This document shows, piece by piece, positions 1 through 6,293 of a stretch of 9,564 bases of DNA. A program made the translations under genes and the position numbers. The stretch comes from Yoonia sp. (GTDB lineage: Bacteria > Pseudomonadota > Alphaproteobacteria > Rhodobacterales > Rhodobacteraceae). Below the pieces are notes generated by a model that did no database searches, was not told the DNA's origin, and was given only the letters and a program-made list of their open reading frames with translations. Position 1 is the stretch's first letter, and every line of letters starts with the position of its first letter. The stretch is from contig JAPKCP010000122.1 in the NCBI GenBank assembly GCA_028822885.1, forward strand, positions 1-9,564. Reading direction: 5' to 3'.

Positions 1-75
1 GCCTTGCCCCATCAGACCTTCAACCGGCCCTAACTTCACGACAATCTCTTCGGGCTTGGGTCTCTTAATGGCCAT
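1..75 (-). CDS. IS3-family transposase OrfA, N-terminal fragment (cut by window edge)
   Basis: Only the first 25 codons are in the window; the gene reads leftward off the edge with no stop. The visible N-terminus begins MAIKRPKPEEIVVKL and continues to a Met-Gly-Gln-Gly. This is the pattern at the start of OrfA proteins of IS3-family elements, where a basic Arg-Pro-Lys-Pro-Glu-Glu-Ile run leads into the helix-turn-helix that binds the element's ends. The start at 75 is supported by a GGAGG ribosome-binding site at 83-87 (reverse strand), 7 bases upstream. The usual family sequence, as I remember it, has Leu-Arg-Gln-Val-Glu-Val where this copy reads Leu-Gly-Pro-Val-Glu-Gly, so the copy may be diverged. 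Whether the rest of the element is intact cannot be seen. Confidence 0.72.
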   Translation of the reverse strand, partial: MAIKRPKPEEIVVKLGPVEGLMGQG

Positions 76-132
76 CGTTGGTCCTCCGCTTGCATAACTA
101 TAGGGGCGGACCGCTTCAAAGCGGGAGGCTCA
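1..132 (-). mobile_element. Terminal part of an IS3-family insertion sequence
   Basis: The orfA start at 75 places the left (5') end of the element a few tens of bases further right. Read on the minus strand, the sequence from 132 downward begins TGAGCCTCCCGCTTTGAAGC. This has the TG start typical of IS3-family ends and contains a perfect 6-bp palindrome, CCGCTT-CA-AAGCGG, at 111-124. I therefore place the probable outer end at 132. The opposite end is outside the window, so neither the inverted repeat nor a target-site duplication can be confirmed. The exact boundary is inference. Confidence 0.45.
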
Positions 133-184
133 GGGTTGGGTGCACCACATTTTCCAACTTTGCTATGTATTTTAGTCTTAGAAA

Positions 185-216
185 CGCCAAACGCTGCTCA
201 GCGTAAAGGTTTGGCG
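185..216. repeat. Nested inverted repeat upstream of the 308-589 gene
   Basis: The outer arms CGCCAAA (185-191) and TTTGGCG (210-216) pair perfectly over 7 bp. Inside them CGCT (192-195) and AGCG (200-203) can form a second small hairpin, followed by an unpaired TAAAGG. It lies between the IS end and the small gene at 308, about 90 bases upstream of that start. No T-run follows on either strand, so it is not a standard intrinsic terminator. It could be an operator, a structured leader element or a remnant of a mobile-element end; the sequence does not decide. Confidence 0.4.
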
Positions 217-307
217 CGTTCAGCAGTCAATTGTCCTCCAATAAGATGACTTGCCTAAGGCGCTAAATGTTCTTAATTTGTTCCTATCTTGAATTTAGGG
301 ACTCACC

Positions 308-589
308 ATGACGGACTCATCAGAAACTTCCCCAAAAGTGCATTACATCTGCCAAACCTATGTTGAAAAAAAGGGTGGGCGCGGCGGGCAATCTGGCACG
401 CAAATTGGTAAACAGTTCCAATACGCGACCGCTTCGCAAGCGGAAGACCGTGCAGAGCGTGAATCCCGCTTAGCGGATTGCGTTGGCGCTGACGCCTATA
501 TGATCGTCGAGGACCCAGAATCGGGTGAGGTAGGATTGCCCACGTTTATCGCAAGATTTGGTACGGTCCCAGACGCAGATGATTATTGA
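308..589 (+). CDS. Small acidic hypothetical protein
   Basis: A 93-residue soluble protein with no signal peptide or membrane segment. After a short polar N-terminus it has a Tyr-Ile-Cys-Gln-Thr-Tyr-Val stretch (residues 13-19), a Gly/Lys-rich loop KKGGRGG (21-27), an Ala/Glu/Arg-rich helix-like part around 42-56, and an acidic end closing in DADDY. The style (cytosolic, a QFQYATASQAEDRAERE-like segment, one Cys near each half) resembles small conserved Rhodobacterales proteins of unknown function that I have seen. I cannot name a domain. The start at 308 has a modest AGGGA ribosome-binding site at 297-301, 6 bases ahead. It appears to be a single gene, separated from the next by about 150 bases, and has no evident tie to the secretion island. 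Confidence 0.75.
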   Translation: MTDSSETSPKVHYICQTYVEKKGGRGGQSGTQIGKQFQYATASQAEDRAERESRLADCVGADAYMIVEDPESGEVGLPTFIARFGTVPDADDY

Positions 590-650
590 ACACCGCAATC
601 AATCAGGGCGGCGGAAAGGAATGTTTTGATCGGGTGAAAGTGTCAGTCCA

Positions 651-679
651 TTTACAACGCGTGCGACAAAACTGATAAG
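651..679 (+). promoter_or_regulatory. Candidate sigma-70 type promoter for the ArsC-like gene
   Basis: TTTACA (651-656) matches 5 of 6 bases of a -35 box. It is followed after 17 bases by GATAAG (674-679), 4 of 6 for a -10 box. Transcription would begin near 686, leaving a leader of about 50 bases. That leader overlaps two copies of AAGCTTAC (687-694 and 703-710), 16 bases apart, which could be a binding site or chance. Identified by eye only. Confidence 0.35.
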
Positions 680-737
680 TTACATTAAGCTTACGAATGC
701 AAAAGCTTACACGCCCATCGCTAAAGGAGAATGCGAC

Positions 738-1067
738 ATGCTGATCTATGGATTGACCACCTGTTCGGTTTGCCAAAGGGCACGCAAGACCTTGGAAGCC
801 GCGGGTAAGGATGTCGACTTTCGCGATATTCGCGCAGACCCGCTCAGCGAGGTTGAGTTGGATGAACTGATTGCAGAATTTGGAGACCGTTTGGTGGATC
901 GCACATCAAATGACTACCGCGGTCTCAACGATTGGCTTAAAAATTCAGAAGCTGAGGCGCAAATTTCTGCCAAGCCCAAAGTTATGGCACGCCCGGTCAT
1001 ACGGGATCAGGATAAGCTGTATCTTGGGTGGGACGATGCGGTTCAAAGTGCTTTAATTTTGGGTTGA
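738..1067 (+). CDS. ArsC/Spx/YffB-like thioredoxin-fold protein
   Basis: A 109-residue protein of the arsenate-reductase-like (ArsC/Spx/YffB) family, cytosolic and close to the usual family length of about 110-120. The N-terminal strand MLIYGLTTCSVCQRARKTL has the family's nucleophile loop with Cys9 and Cys12 in a CxxC arrangement, followed by the amphipathic first helix. A YRGLNDW segment (60-66) and the loop KVMARPVI (81-88) with the expected cis-proline at Pro86 complete the fold. True arsenate reductases have a conserved triple-Arg set that I cannot identify securely here. An Spx/YffB-like redox or regulatory role is as likely as arsenate reduction, and the substrate is unknown. The start is well supported by AAAGGAG at 723-729, 8 bases upstream. 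It converges on the T6SS operon and shows no functional link to it. Confidence 0.85.
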   Translation: MLIYGLTTCSVCQRARKTLEAAGKDVDFRDIRADPLSEVELDELIAEFGDRLVDRTSNDYRGLNDWLKNSEAEAQISAKPKVMARPVIRDQDKLYLGWDDAVQSALILG

Positions 1068-1277
1068 TTTACGTGCTTGCGGTCTCAGACCTGTCTGGAT
1101 TGTTTCATTGTACACGGAGGACTGGTCGCTCGACTTGCCATACTTTAGTCATGCAATGTTTTTCTCCGATCTCGAATGGGACCCGAATAGCGCGAACACC
1201 TTTGGTGTAGATGATCGCGTTAGTCCGTATCAAAGGTAATTCGGCATCAGCCGCTAAGATGTAAATTATTGAGAGCT

Positions 1278-2513
1278 TTAGGTCGGCCATTTTGGAAATG
1301 AAGGCAGGTGCCAGTTGGGTAACTGCGCAGTCGGCGCGGCATGTGCAGCCCAAAACGCACCTAGTCTGCGCTGCCTTTGGTATCCTGCTGTTACCCCAAA
1401 TTGATAAGCGCCAAGACTGGCCGACCTGCCCAGAAACCATGCGCCTTGCCCAAATTTTGATCTTACTTTTTGCCAATGCGCCGCCACAAGTTCTGGGGTG
1501 GCCCATGCAAGGTTTTCGTTGTCTTCCAAACTGACGTTATGATCTGTTGGGTCATCGTTGGGCATTTCTGGCACGTCACTTGGCTTATCTCCGACAAGAT
1601 CGTCCTCTTCTAGGTCCGCTCCGGTGATCATTGCGTAACTTTCACCCGCAATTTGCGCTAGCCCAGTATCTGCCATTTGCGTTATCAGCCAAGGCACTGC
1701 ACCAGCATCCCCTAAAATTCCGTATCCTATTATTTTGATGGCGATAGTCTCTGCTGTGGTTGGCTGTCCGTTTAGCCACTTGCAACCAGCGTCAAAACCC
1801 ATCGCAGGTAGCGCGGTCCGAAGTGCGTGCTCGGCCTTTGGCCCACCACTAAGTGCAGTGGTGAGGAGGCGTTGCAACGCCGTGCCACGATCCCCCAACA
1901 ATACAGCGGACCAAGCCGCCCAATAGGCCGTTTCGCCATCAGCGTCATCGCAAAGCATTTGGATTTGTGGCAGTAAATCAGCGCGACCTAACTCTCCAGC
2001 AAGCCGCACTGCGCGCCGCTTGACACCAGTGACATCGTCAAGGAATGGGGCAAGGCGGGCACCCAGATCAACACGATGAACAGCACATGCCCCAATGCCG
2101 AGACCACGTGCAACAGGATCAGCACTATTGAGAAGCGGATCCACTTTGCCCTGTAATGCCGAGCGGTGAAGCCAGCCAATTCCAGAGGCTGCAGGACTAA
2201 GGAAATTTTTTGGATCAGTTTGGATCAGTTCAATGAGTGGCGGGATCAATGACGCATCTTGATGACCGAATGCCAGTGTCGACAGTATAAAAGCTTCGCC
2301 ACCGCCTTGGATGTCTTCAAAGGCTGCAACCGCTTGATCCCAACCGGCTGATCCTGCAATGCGTAGACCGTCAACATGGGCCTCTAGCTGTTCGTCTAAG
2401 CGACTGAGATACATCGCGTTGTAATGTGGCGCATTCACGGCCCGTCGTCGCCGTTCCCAAAGTACGGCTGCGTCTTCAACGTGTTGGGTCAAGATGATTG
2501 GTATATGTTTCAT
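1278..2513 (-). CDS. TIGR02270-type HEAT-like T6SS-associated protein
   Basis: A 411-residue soluble protein matching the TIGR02270 family, which recurs in T6SS loci and has no established biochemical role. Residues 75-290 are a series of helix pairs with HEAT-like spacing, for example around 138-150 and 165-190. A characteristic acidic module follows: MITGADLEEDDL (295-306), then PNDDPTDHNVSLEDNENLAW (318-337). The GYQRQRR motif near the end (377-383) is also family-like. The C-terminal tail rich in Trp and Pro (PNWHLPSFPKWP) ends at a TAA; other frames give no better ending, so I see no frameshift. It is the last gene of the operon. Its ATG lies 2 bases after the stop of the DUF6484 gene with only a weak ribosome-binding site, suggesting coupled translation. 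A scaffold or assembly-factor role is inference. Confidence 0.83.
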   Translation of the reverse strand: MKHIPIILTQHVEDAAVLWERRRRAVNAPHYNAMYLSRLDEQLEAHVDGLRIAGSAGWDQAVAAFEDIQGGGEAFILSTLAFGHQDASLIPPLIELIQTDPKNFLSPAASGIGWLHRSALQGKVDPLLNSADPVARGLGIGACAVHRVDLGARLAPFLDDVTGVKRRAVRLAGELGRADLLPQIQMLCDDADGETAYWAAWSAVLLGDRGTALQRLLTTALSGGPKAEHALRTALPAMGFDAGCKWLNGQPTTAETIAIKIIGYGILGDAGAVPWLITQMADTGLAQIAGESYAMITGADLEEDDLVGDKPSDVPEMPNDDPTDHNVSLEDNENLAWATPELVAAHWQKVRSKFGQGAWFLGRSASLGAYQFGVTAGYQRQRRLGAFWAAHAAPTAQLPNWHLPSFPKWPT

Positions 2514-2515
2514 GG

Positions 2516-3010
2516 TTAATTCAGGTGAATTGAGCCGCCCTTAATCCGGTTAGCCCCCGAAGATCTGCTTGAAATATATGCTCCACGTAACAAGATTTTG
2601 CCCGAGCGTGTCAGCGTGATACTGGCACGGCCACAGCGAATGACGACTTGCTCTTTGCCTTCGATATCAACGATTTCTTCTGCGTCATTGTCGACACTGA
2701 TCGTCGTTGGGGCAGGGGCGATCTCAACCTGCCTCTCACCATCATCAGAGTCTTCCATTGGGTCGCCAGGGCGTAATAACCGCCCAACGATGATAGGAGA
2801 GCCGGGATTGCCTTGTTCAAAAACTAACGCAACCTCAGCTCCGATATCACGTTTCGACAAGGGCACCGTCGCGCGCGCCGGTATCGCCTCTTCCTCGGGG
2901 TTGCCCGGAAAGACGACATGTATTTGCCCATCTTTGGCAACGTCCATGACCATGCCGATGACGACGCCGTCAAGCTTGCCGGTGCCGATCGTGATATCGC
3001 TGGGGTTCAT
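2516..3010 (-). CDS. DUF6484 protein, gp5-OB-like T6SS accessory
   Basis: A 164-residue protein of DUF6484 type. Residues 14-80 form a beta-rich region with the hallmarks of a gp5/VgrG OB-fold: GVVIGMVMDVAKDGQIHVVF, a Leu-Ser-Lys-Arg-Asp-Ile-Gly-Ala-Glu-Val segment, then VALVFEQGNPGSPIIVGRLL. After an acidic linker (83-112) the C-terminal third has short strands, ASITLTRSGKILLRG (129-143), ending in NRIKGGSIHLN. That part resembles the region after the VgrG beta-helix. It may act as a small spike-like or VgrG-docking module, but this is inference. The ATG overlaps the stop of the upstream gene (ATGA, 3007-3010), and a GGAG ribosome-binding site sits 8 bases upstream (3019-3022). It is followed after 2 bases by the HEAT-like gene. 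Confidence 0.85.
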   Translation of the reverse strand: MNPSDITIGTGKLDGVVIGMVMDVAKDGQIHVVFPGNPEEEAIPARATVPLSKRDIGAEVALVFEQGNPGSPIIVGRLLRPGDPMEDSDDGERQVEIAPAPTTISVDNDAEEIVDIEGKEQVVIRCGRASITLTRSGKILLRGAYISSRSSGANRIKGGSIHLN

Positions 3011-3357
3011 TTTGTTAACTCCATATTATGATTGGCTAATTGTATGTAGCTTGTGGCGGCTGCTTGCGAGCAAGGGACATTCGCTCCGTCCGACTGCGGA
3101 TAGTATAATTGTATGCCCGCTTTGGTATCGTTTAAGAAACTGTAATCTTGGTTTTCACGGTCGGGAAGTCCATCGAGAGAAGCTGACGAAACTGAGCCAC
3201 TAAGAGTGCGTACCGACCCAAAGGCTTTAGGTTTCTGGCCATTGTTTGGATTTGTGTTGGTCGGCATGCCAGCAGGCTGGGCGATCACAATCGAACAGTT
3301 GTTTGGATTGCTGATCCCGTACATCAACTTTTGGTCAGTTTTGTTCATGGTGAACAT
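3007..3357 (-). CDS. Hypothetical protein in the cargo slot of the T6SS operon
   Basis: I do not recognise this protein. From the chosen start it has 116 residues. There is no signal peptide, membrane segment or enzyme motif. It is rich in Asn, Ser and Gly, with a Pro/Asn stretch GMPTNTNPNNGQKPKAFGSV (counted from the longer form, about 37-56), a Ser-rich segment LSGSVSSASLDGLP, and two Cys. Three in-frame starts are possible: 3378, 3357 and 3348. I chose 3357 because an AGAGG lies 8 bases ahead, but 3348 (GAGG, 9 bases) is nearly as good. The stop overlaps the DUF6484 start as ATGA, so the two are probably translated together. It sits between the PAAR-like tip gene and the DUF6484 gene, where effectors often occur in such islands. 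A small effector, a co-adaptor or a structural accessory are all possible. Confidence 0.7.
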   Translation of the reverse strand: MFTMNKTDQKLMYGISNPNNCSIVIAQPAGMPTNTNPNNGQKPKAFGSVRTLSGSVSSASLDGLPDRENQDYSFLNDTKAGIQLYYPQSDGANVPCSQAAATSYIQLANHNMELTK

Positions 3358-3388
3358 CCTCACAGCCTCTGTCGGCATGTCTTAATAC

Positions 3389-3418
3389 CCTATGTGAGCA
3401 TGGTTTGGTTGATGTCAA
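3389..3418 (-). promoter_or_regulatory. Possible weak internal promoter ahead of the small unknown gene
   Basis: On the minus strand a perfect TTGACA (3418-3413) is followed after 18 bases by CATAGG (3394-3389), which matches only 3 of 6 bases of a -10 box. It lies in the largest gap of the operon, about 126 bases between the PAAR-like stop and the small unknown gene. Transcription would begin near 3382, which would favour the starts at 3357 or 3348 over 3378. The -10 match is poor, so this is a suggestion only. Confidence 0.22.
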
Positions 3419-3483
3419 ATCGTGTTTCACGGGGCGCTTTTATCCTTATCGCTATGACTGAGGCACCATAGCATTGTGGTATT

Positions 3484-3930
3484 TTAGAGCGACATAATAT
3501 CGATAAACGGCCACGGTGGGGTGTTCCCCGGCATCGCGCCCATGTGATTATGTGTTGTTAGGTCAAGGTGGCGGACGACGTTTTCACCCTCAATCTTCAC
3601 GTTCATCGACCATGACGTGAAATAGACTTTGCCGCCATTTTGGCTGGTGACAACTCCTTTTTTGGGCGCGCTCCCCGCCTGATCACCAACGCTTTTCTTG
3701 AACATGCTTTTGTTTTTCAGCATCACTTCTTTGCCTTTGATCTTAACAGTTCGGCTGCCTTGCGACGTGTCGGTGGCCATGCCTGTGTTCGGGTAGGGGA
3801 TTGGCACACCCGGTGGGGTCACAGGGGTGAGCGGAGGTGTGAAGCAAACATCTGGAAACGCGCAGATCGATTTACCGATTGCGCCTTTGTGTGCCACGCC
3901 GCGCCCAGCGGAAAATACTTCGTTGCCCAT
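3484..3930 (-). CDS. DUF4150 PAAR-like T6SS tip protein
   Basis: A 148-residue protein of the DUF4150 / PAAR-like family, the sharpened cap that sits on the VgrG trimer and carries or recruits effectors. Diagnostic segments are FPDVCFTPP with PVTPPGVPIPYPN (25-48), the Ser/Lys-rich KGKEVMLKNKSMFKKSVGD (65-83), and KIEGENVVRHLDLTTHNHM (112-130). His121, His127, His129 and Cys23/Cys29 are candidate zinc ligands, as in PAAR folds. At this length it is the bare tip: no C-terminal toxin extension is present. The start at 3930 has an AAGG ribosome-binding site 7 bases upstream. It follows the ketosynthase-like gene after 3 bases, as the third gene of the operon. The assignment is secure by motif; which effector it carries is unknown. 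Confidence 0.92.
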   Translation of the reverse strand: MGNEVFSAGRGVAHKGAIGKSICAFPDVCFTPPLTPVTPPGVPIPYPNTGMATDTSQGSRTVKIKGKEVMLKNKSMFKKSVGDQAGSAPKKGVVTSQNGGKVYFTSWSMNVKIEGENVVRHLDLTTHNHMGAMPGNTPPWPFIDIMSL

Positions 3931-3933
3931 CGT

Positions 3934-4944
3934 TTAGCCTTCCATTCTTAAAATTGCAGTGCCGCGTCGTCCGTCATCATCTGACGTTTGCAACATCACG
4001 GTCCGACCGGGTGCGTATCGCTTTTGTCCAGCGATTAACCCCAACCCAAGCATCAGGGGGACATTGGCTGCCCCAGCATACCCAAATTCGCTTGCAGGAT
4101 TCCATAAATCCATTTGCTCGGCCTTTTTGCGTAAAACCCGCGTCATCGCGAGCGCGGCTTCTTTAAAGTAATATTGCTCACCGTTGAGATCAGATATGCG
4201 ATAGTCCACAGCGCTAAGGTCAAGCCCTGCTTCACTTAAAGCTGCCCGCATGGCTAAAACCAATCCTTCTGCCCTTGTCGGTTCCCCCGATGTGATGTGC
4301 GCTGCTTCGCGGCCAAAACCGAGCCCAAGCAGGGTCAAGCCATCACTCGTCGGTCGGCCTAACACCACCGCTGCACCAGCTTCCCCTGCTGGAAATCCGT
4401 CTGAATTTGTTTGCGTAAGGACCCGGTCATCTTGATCGTAGTGCGCAAGTGTTTGTGCGACCAAGAAGCTGTCGACACCCGCGACGATAACTTTTGGTGC
4501 ACCTTCGCTGATCAATTTACGTGCATCACGCAGGGCCACCATGCCACCGACGCGACCATACGGGATAACGCTATTTTTGTCGTTTGCCGGCACGTTCAGT
4601 GCTTTCAAGGTGTCATGTAGCAGCGATGCATCCACGCCTTCTACTCGACCAGGGCGATCGTTCTCCGCGACGCATAGCAAAACCGGAACGTCCTGTGCCG
4701 CAATATCGCCTAGGGCTGCGTAACATTCACTTAACGGTCCCGCTAATAGGGCCTGCAAACGGTCCCGCCCGTCCAAGGGTGGATCAAATGGCACTTGAGA
4801 GCCAATCATCGGTTCCTCATTTCGAGAAACAAAGGTGGTTTCCTCAAAATTTGACAAACGGGCGCGTTGCGCTGCTGCCGCTGCCGGCGCTGTCAGGCCG
4901 ATTGCCGTCGTCATGCCACAGGCTTGAACTGCAAGAGATGTCAT
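3934..4944 (-). CDS. T6SS-associated ketosynthase-like protein, catalytic residues replaced
   Basis: A 336-residue thiolase-fold protein related to beta-ketoacyl-ACP synthases but shorter than the usual 410 or so residues. Recognisable landmarks are the N-terminal strand with GMTTAIGLTAPA (10-21), the helix after the nucleophile loop GRVGGMVALRDARKLISEGA (130-149), AGVDSFLVA (155-163), FPAGEAGAAVVL (184-195), and PASEFGYAGAANV (283-295). Aligned by eye with active synthases, the nucleophile Cys position is Arg131, the first catalytic His is Asn254 (DLNGEQYYFKEA), and the second His is Tyr289 in the Ser-x-x-Gly-His motif. Classical condensation is therefore unlikely. Similar proteins accompany DUF2169 and PAAR-like genes in T6SS islands, so an adaptor or binding role is inferred. 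Its ATG overlaps the DUF2169 stop by ATGA (4941-4944), with GAGG 10 bases ahead. Confidence 0.85.
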   Translation of the reverse strand: MTSLAVQACGMTTAIGLTAPAAAAAQRARLSNFEETTFVSRNEEPMIGSQVPFDPPLDGRDRLQALLAGPLSECYAALGDIAAQDVPVLLCVAENDRPGRVEGVDASLLHDTLKALNVPANDKNSVIPYGRVGGMVALRDARKLISEGAPKVIVAGVDSFLVAQTLAHYDQDDRVLTQTNSDGFPAGEAGAAVVLGRPTSDGLTLLGLGFGREAAHITSGEPTRAEGLVLAMRAALSEAGLDLSAVDYRISDLNGEQYYFKEAALAMTRVLRKKAEQMDLWNPASEFGYAGAANVPLMLGLGLIAGQKRYAPGRTVMLQTSDDDGRRGTAILRMEG

Positions 4945-6053
4945 TCGGCTTGCACCTCGTGTTCTAAACTAAGCCCGCCAAGACCTGCATAATACGTTTT
5001 CCCAAGTGTCCGGGCACGCCAAAATCCACGACTGCGTTCCCCAATAATTGCGTCTTTCATTTCGAGTATATCGCGTTTGAGCGGAATGCTTGCACGTGTC
5101 ACGACATCAATGTGGCGCGTATCAGGTTGAATGATGATCGTGTCAGTGACCGATTGGGCAGCAATATCTTGGCCATGCTTGCGTGAGAATACAAATGGTA
5201 GGTCAAGTTTTGGCAGGCGCATTTCAAACAATCCATCATGGTTGGGCGTGAGATTTCCCAGCTTGATGATTTCACCCCCAACCGGATGCCGCATTTGCTG
5301 GTCTAGGGGGGCTGACTGGGCATATCTGTCGTCGTAGTCATCGGGTAAATGGGGAAAGCGATTTTCGACCCAAGCATCATCATAGGTACCAGCAAATTTT
5401 GCACGGGCAGGGGCGCCACGTGCAAGCGGTCCAAAACTGGCGGGTGTCACCGTATCCCAAGGCGCGCTGATCAGGTGATGCGGGTCTTCGCAGTTTGGAA
5501 GGGCAATTCCTTCGATGAATGACCGATTGCGTCGTCGATGCCATCCCACCCCCACAGTATTTTCTGGATACATAGCTGGCGTTTCGTCCGTTGGATCAAG
5601 CGCATCCGATCCTCCAAAAGCGACGTCATAGGATATAACTTGGCGATCAAAAGGTATCGCTGCTGAGGGGGCTTGCCCAAGGACAAACCGTTCCCACACC
5701 CGATGTCCGAAAACGGCCAAGGTCTTTGAGATTGGCCCGCACTGAAGCATTGCATAGACCAATGGTGCAGGGGCCCCTTGGGGAGCGTAGGCCGCCCCAC
5801 TGATAATCACATCGCAAAATGGCTTACGCAACGCAAAATCTGATTCAAATGTGACTGCGGTCAAGCCCAGTTCACCACTAAATTCGTCAGATTGGCAAAG
5901 CTCTGGCGCATGATCAGACCATGTGCACAGATCGCCGGATACCACAGGAAATTCGAGCCGCCGCTTTGCGACGACCACTGCATGTTCGCGACCGGTGGGG
6001 TCGATACCGATGCTGAAGCCGCTAACGCCAGTCCCTTTGAGATCGATACGCAT
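4941..6053 (-). CDS. DUF2169 domain protein, T6SS effector adaptor
   Basis: A 370-residue DUF2169 protein, a family found beside PAAR-like genes. At least one member (the Agrobacterium Tde2 island) is tied to effector loading onto VgrG. The N-terminal half carries the strand-rich DUF2169 domain with FALRKPFCDVIISGAAYAP (73-91) and ISYDVAFGG (140-148). The second half has the typical AGTYDDAWVENRFPHLPDDY (221-240) followed by DDRYAQSAPLDQQ (241-253). The length is usual for the family, and no signal peptide is present, which fits a cytosolic adaptor. It is the first gene of the minus-strand operon, divergent from the GcvH-like gene. A GAGG sits 10 bases before the ATG. A TTGACT at 6185-6180 is the only -35-like hexamer I noticed upstream, without a convincing -10. 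Confidence 0.92.
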   Translation of the reverse strand: MRIDLKGTGVSGFSIGIDPTGREHAVVVAKRRLEFPVVSGDLCTWSDHAPELCQSDEFSGELGLTAVTFESDFALRKPFCDVIISGAAYAPQGAPAPLVYAMLQCGPISKTLAVFGHRVWERFVLGQAPSAAIPFDRQVISYDVAFGGSDALDPTDETPAMYPENTVGVGWHRRRNRSFIEGIALPNCEDPHHLISAPWDTVTPASFGPLARGAPARAKFAGTYDDAWVENRFPHLPDDYDDRYAQSAPLDQQMRHPVGGEIIKLGNLTPNHDGLFEMRLPKLDLPFVFSRKHGQDIAAQSVTDTIIIQPDTRHIDVVTRASIPLKRDILEMKDAIIGERSRGFWRARTLGKTYYAGLGGLSLEHEVQAE

Positions 6054-6293
6054 TTTCGTCTCGCCTCAAAAATAACTTCTAAAATCAACTGCACCATCCC
6101 ATCGAAATGTCTGTTTGGGAAGCCTTTTTGTCCCCCGTGGGTGAGGTGTTATCTTTGTTTTTAATTTCTGCACGTCATAAGTCAAAATCACGCTTGGTTA
6201 AGTGATGCACTGAGCAGGCAGTAGAAAGCACTTGATTGCGCGTAAGCGACAATGCAGCGTGAACCTGCATGTTGCGACGGAGGCACAGGACAG
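6054..6293. promoter_or_regulatory. Divergent control region between the adaptor operon and the GcvH-like/vgrG pair
   Basis: These 240 bases separate the start of the minus-strand operon (6053) from the plus-strand GcvH-like gene (6294). On the plus strand TTGTCC (6128-6133) is followed after 16 bases by TATCTT (6150-6155), preceded by TG at 6147-6148. This gives an extended -10 type promoter with 4 of 6 matches in each box. On the minus strand TTGACT (6185-6180) is a lone -35 candidate. No clear sigma-54 site (GG and GC twelve apart) and no long palindrome was found. All promoter calls are by eye. Confidence 0.35.

Noticed and set aside
1196..1208. ACACC-TTT-GGTGT hairpin between the convergent ArsC-like and HEAT-like genes as a terminator
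   Set aside because: Only 5 bp of stem and no T-run on either strand.
1057..1239. Plus-strand open frame after the ArsC-like gene whose translation (ending FGVDDRVSPYQR) faintly resembles the N-terminal edge of trypsin-like proteases
   Set aside because: It has no start with a ribosome-binding site until 1156, is only about 60 codons long, and the resemblance rests on a few residues.
1105..1506. 133-codon minus-strand frame overlapping the 3' end of the HEAT-like gene
   Set aside because: It is a shadow in another frame; the HEAT-like protein keeps family motifs (GYQRQRR) up to its own stop, so no frameshift into this frame is needed.
2211..2230. Tandem 10-base duplication TGGATCAGTT inside the HEAT-like gene
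   Set aside because: The reading frame and helix pattern continue normally through it, so it is probably chance, not a frame-breaking duplication.
2598..3203. 201-codon plus-strand frame opposite DUF6484 and the small unknown gene
   Set aside because: Antisense to two well-supported coupled genes, with no recognisable domain.
6252..6293. Upstream in-frame ATG as start of the GcvH-like protein
   Set aside because: The 14 extra residues are unlike H-protein N-termini and the GGAGG at 6279-6283 serves the ATG at 6294.
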